Origin: an uncultured Eubacterium sp.
GTDB lineage: Bacteria > Bacillota > Clostridia > Lachnospirales > Lachnospiraceae
Assembly: GCA_910589595.1 (NCBI GenBank)
Contig: CAJUTM010000009.1
Coordinates: 26,651 to 90,650, forward strand
Length of the DNA: 64,000 nucleotides
Reading direction: 5' to 3'
Shown piece by piece: positions 1 through 6,792 of this stretch. Below the pieces are notes generated by a model. The model made no database searches. It was not told the DNA's origin and worked only from the letters and a program-made list of their open reading frames with translations. The translations under genes and the position numbers were made by a program. The first letter of the stretch is position 1, and the number at the start of each line of letters is the position of its first letter.

Positions 1-157
1 GCAAAACCGGAAGCAGCGCCCAAAACAATCTTGCAGGTTTTTTCTCCCCGCCCATTCGTTTCACATATGGCATCTTATAAAAGCGGCTGATTAAGTAAAT
101 AAGCCCAAGCGCCATGCAAATAATTAGCAGGGAAAAAATTAGTATCCATATAATCAC
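1..157 (-). CDS. N-terminus of a membrane protein (partial, runs off the window)
   Basis: A GTG codon at 157-155 follows a strong AGGAGG Shine-Dalgarno at 163-171 and opens 52 codons to the window edge. The visible protein starts with a hydrophobic helix (WILIFSLLIICMALGLIYLI), then a basic stretch (SRFYKMPYVKRMGGEKKPAR), then the start of a second hydrophobic segment (LFWALLPVL). This is an inner-membrane protein with its N-terminus anchored. The pattern resembles the membrane lead of YkuE-type metallophosphoesterases in Clostridia, but no catalytic part is visible, so that is only a guess. It lies 29 bp downstream of topB on the same strand. Confidence 0.6.
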   Translation of the reverse strand, partial: MIIWILIFSLLIICMALGLIYLISRFYKMPYVKRMGGEKKPARLFWALLPVL

Positions 158-186
158 CGTATGCTCCTCCTGATTTGTAATCTTTC

Positions 187-2232
187 TTACTTTTTCTTCT
201 TCTGTCCTCTCTTTGGCTTGTCCTTATAGTGCTGTTTCGCCGCCTGATAAAAGGAATTTAATTTATTCCGGTTATCCCCCGCCTTGGCGCTGCCAACCAT
301 CTGCTGCACAAAGGCGTTCAGTTTTTCGATATATTCCTCTTCCGAGATTTCTCCATCCGCCACACCGGAAAGTCCCTTTTCCCAACTGGCTGTCAGCTTC
401 GGCGACAACATCTGAGGCATCGAATACCTCACAATCCCACAAACTAGCTCTCCTTTCAGCGTTGGCGTGATAATCTGTGTCTTTTTATTCAGGTTCAGAT
501 AATCAATATGAAACAGTTTTTTTAAGATTTCCGCCCTCGTAGCGCTCGTACCGATACCGCTTCCTTTTATCTGGGCCCGCAGCTCCTCCTCTTCAATCAA
601 TTGTCCTGCATTCTCCATCGCCAGAATCATCGAGCCGGAATTATAACGTTTAGGAGGCGAAGTCTCCCCCTCTTTAATATGGCACTCCGTCAAATCTACT
701 GATTTCCCCTTTTTGAGCAAATCCAATACCTCTTTCAAGTCAAAATTCTCGTCTTCATCGGCGTCCTTTTGCGCGCTATCTATCTCCTCTGCACGCTTTT
801 TCTTCGCAAAAGAATATTGCGTCACAGGGAGGAAGCCCTCCTCAAGCAACACTTTTGATGATGTGAAAAAGCGCTCCCGTTCCGCCTGCACCGTCACATT
901 CACTTTCTGATACACTGCTGCAGGAAAAAAGATACTGAGGAAACGACGGACAATTACCTCATACATCTTTGCCGGAATATCTCCCAGACTCTTTAAGGCA
1001 GAGAGACCCTGTCCGGTCGGAATAATGGCATAATGGTCGGTAATCTGTTTATCATTGACATAGCGTGTCTTCTCAAGACCCTGATATGTGCGGTTTTCCG
1101 ATATGTATGTCAGATACGGCACGGCCAGCCCATAGCCCTGTAAGCCGCTGAGATTCTTTCCAATCTCCTTTGCCACTGCACTTGACAATACACGGGCGTC
1201 CGTTCTCGGATATGTGACAAGTTTCTTTTCGTACAATTCCTGTACAACGGAAAGCGTCTCATCTGGACTAATTTTAAATAGTTTCGAGGCATGATTTTGC
1301 AGTTCTGCCAGATTAAACAATAGCGGCGGATTCTTCCTTTCTTTCTTCTTTTCCACCTTTTCAATGACAGCAGGTGACGGTTCTGGCTTCATAAGAGTAT
1401 CAATCAGGGCCAGCGCCTGCTCCTTTTCCTTAAACCCATTTTCCTTATACAGGTGCGGGGATTGATAATAAGGGGAACCCTCTACTGCTTTCCACTCTCC
1501 CTGAAAAGTCTTTCCTTCCAGTGCGAACGTCCCCAGTACACGGTAAAAAGGCGTCTTCACAAAATTGCGTATCTCCCACTCCCTCGTCACAACCATTCCA
1601 AGAACACATGTCATAACACGTCCTACGGATACCGACGTCCATTTTTTATCGGCAAAATTCTGATTCAGCCAATAACCGTATTTTAATGAGAGAACGCGGG
1701 AAAAATTAATTCCCATCAGATAATCCTCTTTGGCTCGCAAATATGCGGAACTGCTTAGATTATCATACGCGGACATCGGTTTTGCCTCCCGTATGCCCCG
1801 CAGTATCTCATCTTCCGTCTGGGAGTCAATCCATACGCGCAGCCTCTTTTTTGCCGCCGGAACTTTCGCCATCTCATCGACAAGACGATATATGTACTCG
1901 CCCTCTCTTCCAGAATCGGTACAGATATAAATCGTATCCACATCTTCACGATTGAGAAGAGCGCTCACCGTCTGAAACTGCTTTTTTACATTGGGAATCA
2001 CTTCGTAAAGAAAATCAACCGGTAAAAAAGGCAGCGTATCCAGCGACCATTTCTTTAACGCTTCGTCATAAACTTCCGGATAACTCATCGTTACCAAATG
2101 TCCCACACACCATGTGACAATCGTATCTGCAGATTCTATGTACCCGTCGCCGCGCCGCGCCTGCACTTTCAGGATTCTGGCAAATTCCTGTGCCACACTT
2201 GGTTTTTCCGCGATGAATAATTGTTTCGCCAT
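187..2232 (-). CDS. topB: DNA topoisomerase III (type IA)
   Basis: This is a type IA topoisomerase that relaxes or decatenates DNA through a transient 5'-phosphotyrosine link. The N-terminal Toprim domain starts with LFIAEKPSVAQ (residues 5-15) and carries the acidic motif CTDSGREGEYIYR near residues 104-116. The catalytic tyrosine is Y341 in KLVTYPRTDARV. The GSGIGTSATRAEILKKL motif lies near residue 570. At 681 aa it has the family's usual size; the tail is a short lysine-rich stretch (KPKRGQKKKK) and there are no C-terminal zinc fingers. It is the TopB type found on Firmicute chromosomes and conjugative elements. It follows glyA on the same strand after a 106-bp gap holding a hairpin, so it may be a separate unit. 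Confidence 0.93.
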   Translation of the reverse strand: MAKQLFIAEKPSVAQEFARILKVQARRGDGYIESADTIVTWCVGHLVTMSYPEVYDEALKKWSLDTLPFLPVDFLYEVIPNVKKQFQTVSALLNREDVDTIYICTDSGREGEYIYRLVDEMAKVPAAKKRLRVWIDSQTEDEILRGIREAKPMSAYDNLSSSAYLRAKEDYLMGINFSRVLSLKYGYWLNQNFADKKWTSVSVGRVMTCVLGMVVTREWEIRNFVKTPFYRVLGTFALEGKTFQGEWKAVEGSPYYQSPHLYKENGFKEKEQALALIDTLMKPEPSPAVIEKVEKKKERKNPPLLFNLAELQNHASKLFKISPDETLSVVQELYEKKLVTYPRTDARVLSSAVAKEIGKNLSGLQGYGLAVPYLTYISENRTYQGLEKTRYVNDKQITDHYAIIPTGQGLSALKSLGDIPAKMYEVIVRRFLSIFFPAAVYQKVNVTVQAERERFFTSSKVLLEEGFLPVTQYSFAKKKRAEEIDSAQKDADEDENFDLKEVLDLLKKGKSVDLTECHIKEGETSPPKRYNSGSMILAMENAGQLIEEEELRAQIKGSGIGTSATRAEILKKLFHIDYLNLNKKTQIITPTLKGELVCGIVRYSMPQMLSPKLTASWEKGLSGVADGEISEEEYIEKLNAFVQQMVGSAKAGDNRNKLNSFYQAAKQHYKDKPKRGQKKKK

Positions 2233-2286
2233 GTATCGTCTTAATCCTTCCCTCTGTTTTCCAACCCTGTCATTTAATACGTTACA

Positions 2287-2311
2287 AGTCTGGGCAAACT
2301 GCGCCCAGACT
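2287..2311. other. Intergenic hairpin between glyA and topB
   Basis: A perfect 9-bp stem, AGTCTGGGC pairing with GCCCAGACT, has a 7-nt loop. No clear T-run follows on the minus strand, so it is a weak terminator candidate for glyA or a structure in the topB leader. Confidence 0.45.
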
Positions 2312-2338
2312 CATTGCTTATTCTTAATTTGTAACCAA

Positions 2339-3577
2339 TCAATACAAAGGATACTTATCCGTCAATGCTTTTACCATTTCTTTTGCTTTCGCGACATTTC
2401 CCTCGTGGTCATCAATAATCATGGCAATTGCCTCGGCAATTTTATCCATATCTTCCGTGTTCATGCCGCGGCTTGTAACCGCCGCCGTACCAAGGCGGAT
2501 ACCGCTCGTCACGAACGGCGACTGTGGGTCGTTCGGAATGGTATTTTTATTCGATGTAATATTCGCATCATCTAACCATTTCTCCACTTCCTTACCGGTA
2601 AGTCCCTTTTTCGCCAAATCAACTAACATCAGGTGATTGTCCGTGCCGCCGGATACAATATCAATGCCCCGTTTCTGCAGCCCTTTGCAGAGCGCCTGCG
2701 CATTGTCGACAATATTTTTACCATACTCCTTAAAACTTGGCTCTAACGCCTCTTTAAAACATAAAGCTTTTGCCGCAATCACATGCATTAACGGGCCGCC
2801 CTGTATTCCCGGGAAAATGGCCTTATTCAGCTTATGCTCATTAGCAAATTCTTCAGAAGAAAGTATCATACCGCCGCGAGGCCCGCGAAGCGTTTTGTGA
2901 GTTGTCGTCGTCACCACATGCGCATATGGAATTGGACTCTCGTGATAACCGGAAGCAACCAGACCGGCAATGTGCGCCATATCTACCATAAGAAAAGCTC
3001 CCACTTCATCAGCGATTTCACGGAACTTCTTAAAGTCAATCTTACGGCAGTAAGCACTCGCTCCGGCAATAATCATCTTCGGTTTGCACTCTTTTGCAAT
3101 CCGCGCCACCTCGTCATAATCTATGAAACCGGTATCATCAACACCATACGGTACGATGTTATAATAAGTACCGGAAATGTTGGCCGGGCTTCCATGAGAT
3201 AAATGTCCGCCGTGGTCGAGGTTCATCCCCATTACGGTTTCCCCCGGCTGAACAAGGGCAAAAAATACTGCCATATTTGCCTGTGCGCCGGAATGCGGCT
3301 GAACATTGGCATAAGTACATCCGAACAGTTCTTTGGCGCGCTCTCTGGCCAAATCTTCTACCATATCGACATACTGGCACCCGCCATAGTAGCGCTTGCC
3401 CGGATATCCCTCCGCATACTTGTTGGTCAGCGTGCTGCCCATCGCCGCCATAACTGCTTTACTAACAAAATTTTCCGAAGCAATCAACTCAATGTGGTCG
3501 TTCTGACGTCCGGTCTCAAGCTCCATTGCTTTTGCCAACTCCGAATCGGCATTTTTCACTAACTCAAATGAATACAT
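2339..3577 (-). CDS. glyA: Serine hydroxymethyltransferase
   Basis: This PLP enzyme converts serine and tetrahydrofolate to glycine and 5,10-methylene-THF in the cytoplasm. It feeds glycine to PurD and one-carbon units (through formyl-THF) to PurN. The 412-aa length is normal. The Schiff-base lysine is K228 in VVTTTTHKTLRGPRGG, preceded by the MVDMAHIAGLVA motif. The N-terminal substrate loop HIELIASENFVS and the YAEGYPGKRYYGG segment are intact. It starts at ATG with GGAGATAGATT upstream. It sits 64 bp downstream of purD on the same strand, which makes sense as an extension of the purine cluster. Confidence 0.96.
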   Translation of the reverse strand: MYSFELVKNADSELAKAMELETGRQNDHIELIASENFVSKAVMAAMGSTLTNKYAEGYPGKRYYGGCQYVDMVEDLARERAKELFGCTYANVQPHSGAQANMAVFFALVQPGETVMGMNLDHGGHLSHGSPANISGTYYNIVPYGVDDTGFIDYDEVARIAKECKPKMIIAGASAYCRKIDFKKFREIADEVGAFLMVDMAHIAGLVASGYHESPIPYAHVVTTTTHKTLRGPRGGMILSSEEFANEHKLNKAIFPGIQGGPLMHVIAAKALCFKEALEPSFKEYGKNIVDNAQALCKGLQKRGIDIVSGGTDNHLMLVDLAKKGLTGKEVEKWLDDANITSNKNTIPNDPQSPFVTSGIRLGTAAVTSRGMNTEDMDKIAEAIAMIIDDHEGNVAKAKEMVKALTDKYPLY

Positions 3578-3641
3578 AATCTATCTCCTTTTTTAATTAA
3601 TACTAAGTTATCGCAAATCGGTAAATATCCGTAACAACGGA

Positions 3642-4913
3642 TTACACTTCATCAATAGCTTTTCCGATATCGTGGCGCATATACTTATTCTCAAACGAGA
3701 TAAGTTTTGTTGCCTCATAAGCATTCGCTCTCGCCTCTTTTAGATTCGCGCCTTTTGCCGTCACTCCTAAGACACGGCCTCCATTCGTCACAATACCTTT
3801 TTCCGTCTTTTTTGTTCCGGCATGAAATACATAATACCCGTCTTTCCCATCAAAATTTTCAAAACCGGTAATCACTTTACCTTTTTCATAGTGTTCCGGA
3901 TATCCGTCAGAAGCCAGAACAACGCAAACGGCCGCATTGTCTTCAAACTGCAAATCTACCTCGTCCAGCTTTCCGTCGATACAAGCATTCACTACGTCAA
4001 TGATATCGTTTTTCATGCGGGGAAGAACAACTTGCGCCTCCGGGTCGCCAAAACGGGCATTGTACTCCAATACTTTAGGGCCGTCTTTCGTGAGCATGAG
4101 TCCCACGAAAAGAATACCGACAAAATCCCGTCTCTCTGCTTTCATCGCATCCATCGTCGGCTGGTATACTTTCTCCTCACAAAACTTCTTAACTTCATCC
4201 GTATAAAACGGGCTCGGTGAAAAAGTACCCATACCACCGGTATTTAATCCCTCGTCACCATCTTTGGCGCGTTTATGGTCTTGTGCGCTTGTCATCGGTT
4301 TGATATGTGTTCCGTCACAATAACAGAGTACGGAAACTTCAGGCCCTGTCATAAACTCCTCAATCACAATTTCATTTCCGGCGTCTCCAAACTGCTTGTC
4401 TAACATTAATGTCTTAACGCCGTCTTTTGCTTCTTGCAAAGTGTTGCAAATAAGGACGCCCTTACCGAGCGCCAAACCGTCTGCTTTCAGCACAATCGGC
4501 ATCGGCGCAGTTTCCAGATACTTCAATGCAGCGTCCGCATCCGTAAAATTCTCATAGGCGGCAGTCGGAATATGATATTTCTTCATTAAGTCTTTCGAAA
4601 ATGCCTTGGAACCCTCAATGATGGCCGCATTTTTCCGCGGACCAAAGACACGGAGCCCCCTCTCCTCAAATACATCAACAATCCCGCCTACCAGAGGGTC
4701 ATCCATACCAACGATAGTCAAATCAATCTGCTTCTCTTCGGCAAAATCAGCGAGCTTTTCAAATTCCATAGCCGCAATATCAACGCACTCTGCCACAAAG
4801 GCAATTCCGGCATTCCCCGGCGCACAATAGATTTTGTCCACCTGACTACTCTTGGCAACGCTTACCGCGATAGCGTGTTCACGCCCTCCGCTTCCTACAA
4901 TCAGAACTTTCAC
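3642..4913 (-). CDS. purD: Phosphoribosylamine-glycine ligase (GARS)
   Basis: This enzyme catalyses the ATP-dependent ligation of phosphoribosylamine and glycine, the second step of de novo purine synthesis. It has an ATP-grasp fold with N-terminal VLIVGSGGREHAIA, LKADGLALGKGVLIC near residues 142-156 and the C-terminal metal/ATP motif EYNARFGDPEAQ. At 423 aa it is full length. The start is GTG at 4911-4913, placed by AAAGGAGG about 10 nt upstream; no better ATG exists. It lies 28 bp after purN in the purM-purN-purD unit, just ahead of glyA. Confidence 0.96.
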   Translation of the reverse strand: MKVLIVGSGGREHAIAVSVAKSSQVDKIYCAPGNAGIAFVAECVDIAAMEFEKLADFAEEKQIDLTIVGMDDPLVGGIVDVFEERGLRVFGPRKNAAIIEGSKAFSKDLMKKYHIPTAAYENFTDADAALKYLETAPMPIVLKADGLALGKGVLICNTLQEAKDGVKTLMLDKQFGDAGNEIVIEEFMTGPEVSVLCYCDGTHIKPMTSAQDHKRAKDGDEGLNTGGMGTFSPSPFYTDEVKKFCEEKVYQPTMDAMKAERRDFVGILFVGLMLTKDGPKVLEYNARFGDPEAQVVLPRMKNDIIDVVNACIDGKLDEVDLQFEDNAAVCVVLASDGYPEHYEKGKVITGFENFDGKDGYYVFHAGTKKTEKGIVTNGGRVLGVTAKGANLKEARANAYEATKLISFENKYMRHDIGKAIDEV

Positions 4914-4941
4914 TTATCGGTTCCTCCTTTTAAAAGTTGAA

Positions 4942-5565
4942 TCAGTTAATATATACTAAATGATTTTTAATTTCTACCCTGCCGTTGGCAATCAAATTTA
5001 TCGCCTGTGGCAGTATGTTCCACTCGGCCTGCTCCATCACACGTTTCTGAAGTATTTCCGGTGTATCGTCCTGTTTTACTTCAACCGCTTTTTGCAAAAT
5101 AATCGGCCCGCTGTCAGTTCCCTCATCGACAAAATGAACGGTCGCCCCCGTTACTTTATTGCCGCGGGCCAGCACGCTTTCATGGACTTTCAGTCCATAA
5201 TAACCGGCGCCGCAATGCGAGGGAATCAGAGAAGGATGGATATTAATAATACGTCCCTCATATGCCTTAACGAAATTCTCCGGCAAAATCACAAGATAAC
5301 CGGCTAAGACGACTAAATCAATTTGAGCCTGCTCCATCGCCTGAATCAGGGCGTCGCCAAACGCTTCCCGATGTTCATATTCTTTAGGCACTAACACCTG
5401 TGATGGAATCCCATATCCGGCCGCCCGCTCCAATGCGTAAGCATTGGGCTTATTGCTGATTACAAGGGCGATTTCCGCATTAGTAATATCGCCTCTTTCC
5501 ACACTGTCGAGAATCGCCTGCAGATTTGTGCCGCCGCCGGAAACACATACAGCTACCTTTAACAT
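4942..5565 (-). CDS. purN: Phosphoribosylglycinamide formyltransferase
   Basis: This folate-dependent GAR transformylase carries out the third step of purine synthesis, using 10-formyl-THF. The N-terminal VCVSGGGTNLQAILD is the phosphate-binding loop. The catalytic region reads INIHPSLIPS, with H and N in place, followed by GATVHFVDEGTDSGPII with the essential aspartate. The length of 207 aa is typical. The start overlaps the last 7 nt of purM, so the two are probably translationally coupled; the Shine-Dalgarno GAAAGGGG lies inside purM. Confidence 0.96.
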   Translation of the reverse strand: MLKVAVCVSGGGTNLQAILDSVERGDITNAEIALVISNKPNAYALERAAGYGIPSQVLVPKEYEHREAFGDALIQAMEQAQIDLVVLAGYLVILPENFVKAYEGRIINIHPSLIPSHCGAGYYGLKVHESVLARGNKVTGATVHFVDEGTDSGPIILQKAVEVKQDDTPEILQKRVMEQAEWNILPQAINLIANGRVEIKNHLVYIN

Positions 5566-6590
5566 AAAGTAACCCCTTTCTCCCCGTTGCGGATTTCTCC
5601 TAAAATATACGGTGTCTCACCGGCGCTGCGGATGGCTTCAATCGTCGTTTCAACATCGTTGCGCTCGACGGCCATAACCATTCCCACACCCATGTTGTAT
5701 GTATTAAACATCGCCTCTTCCGCCACGTTGCCGTCATTTGCCAGCATTTTGAAAATCGGCGGAATGACAAAACTGTCTTTCTCGATAACGGCGTGTGTCC
5801 GCTCACGCAGCATGCGCGGAATGTTTTCATAAAATCCGCCGCCGGTTATATGGCTGCAAGCTTTAATGCGGACGCCTGCTTCTTTAATGCTGCGCAGCGC
5901 TTTCACATAAATCTTCGTAGGTGTCAGCAACGTCTCCCCTAACGTCAAATCACTTTCCAGCGATTCGTATTTGCGGTTCAGCGTTTCCGCTTTCATCGAG
6001 AATACGCTGCGCACCAGTGAGTAACCATTACTGTGAATACCGGAAGACGCCATGCCGACTAAAATATCTCCGGCTTTCAAATCCTTTCCGGTAATCATGT
6101 CTTTTTTGTCAACGATTCCTACCGAAAAACCTGCCAAATCATATTCCTCGGCGGGATAAAAACCGGGCATCTCCGCCGTCTCTCCGCCAATCAGCGCCGA
6201 GTCTGCCTGTCGGCACCCCTCTGCTATCCCGCTGACAATCTGCGCAATTTTCTCGGGTTCATTTTTGCCACATGCAATATAATCTAAGAAGAACAATGGT
6301 TCTCCACCAGCACATGCAATATCGTTTACACACATCGCCACCGCATCAATTCCTATTGTATCATGCTTATCAAGAATGAATGCCAATTTTAACTTTGTAC
6401 CGACGCCATCCGTTCCGGATACTAATGTCGGTTCCTCCATTCCAATAAAATTCTTCATGGAAAAAGCACCGGAAAATCCCCCGATATCCGTTAATACCTC
6501 CGGTCTCATCGTAGAAGCAATGTGTTCTTTCATCAGGGATACTGCCTTGTAGCCTGCCTCAATGTCAACTCCTGCTTTTTTGTAATCCAT
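5559..6590 (-). CDS. purM: Phosphoribosylformylglycinamidine cyclo-ligase (AIR synthetase)
   Basis: This AIR synthetase catalyses the fifth step of purine synthesis. Signature regions are MDYKKAGVDIEAGYKAV at the N-terminus, VSGTDGVGTKLKLAF, GMASSGIHSNGYSLVR and ACSHITGGGFYENIPR. A longer reading frame runs upstream to 6671, but those 27 residues (ending FGMEDND) are low-complexity translation of a hairpin element. The start at 6590 has GGAGGATAATGAC directly before it and gives 343 aa, the normal size. The Shine-Dalgarno GGAGGA also forms one arm of a hairpin with TCCTCC at the mRNA positions matching 6619-6624, so ribosome access may be controlled by RNA folding. Confidence 0.95.
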   Translation of the reverse strand: MDYKKAGVDIEAGYKAVSLMKEHIASTMRPEVLTDIGGFSGAFSMKNFIGMEEPTLVSGTDGVGTKLKLAFILDKHDTIGIDAVAMCVNDIACAGGEPLFFLDYIACGKNEPEKIAQIVSGIAEGCRQADSALIGGETAEMPGFYPAEEYDLAGFSVGIVDKKDMITGKDLKAGDILVGMASSGIHSNGYSLVRSVFSMKAETLNRKYESLESDLTLGETLLTPTKIYVKALRSIKEAGVRIKACSHITGGGFYENIPRMLRERTHAVIEKDSFVIPPIFKMLANDGNVAEEAMFNTYNMGVGMVMAVERNDVETTIEAIRSAGETPYILGEIRNGEKGVTLC

Positions 6591-6595
6591 GTCAT

Positions 6596-6751
6596 TATCC
6601 TCCATTCCGAAGCGTAGCGGAGGAGGCACAGGCAAAAAAGAATATTTTATATTCTTTTTTGCTCTGTGCATTAATACAATTTGTAACGCTTCTGCACAAA
6701 TTGTAGATTGAAAAATAAGCTATCAAGCTTATTTTTCAATTTATCCTCCAT
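6596..6751. repeat. Hairpin-rich intergenic repeat, copy A (purM leader)
   Basis: This copy has several consecutive stem-loops as written on the plus strand. TCCTCC pairs with GGAGGA around the loop ATTCCGAAGCGTAGC. Next comes a long A/T stem (GCACAG, GCAAAAAAGAATAT and its complement). Then ACAATTTGT pairs with ACAAATTGT, and finally TTGAAAAATAAGCT pairs with its complement around ATC. Copy B at 19304 has the same layout with compensating base changes; C and D share the core. The ends carry TCCTCCAT direct repeats. In mRNA sense it forms the purM leader. Confidence 0.75.
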
Positions 6752-6792
6752 CTAAATATTGAATGTAATATCAGCCTCACGGCGCCAATCTG

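Noticed and set aside
2114..2575. A 153-codon plus-strand frame across the topB/glyA gap
   Set aside because: It is antisense to two certain genes and crosses the hairpin; no supporting signals.
6591..6671. 27 extra N-terminal residues for PurM
   Set aside because: They translate the repeat element; the family start MDYKKAG with a good Shine-Dalgarno is at 6590.
6591..6792. Purine riboswitch or PurR box before purM
   Set aside because: No riboswitch core or PurBox was seen; the region is explained by repeat copy A.
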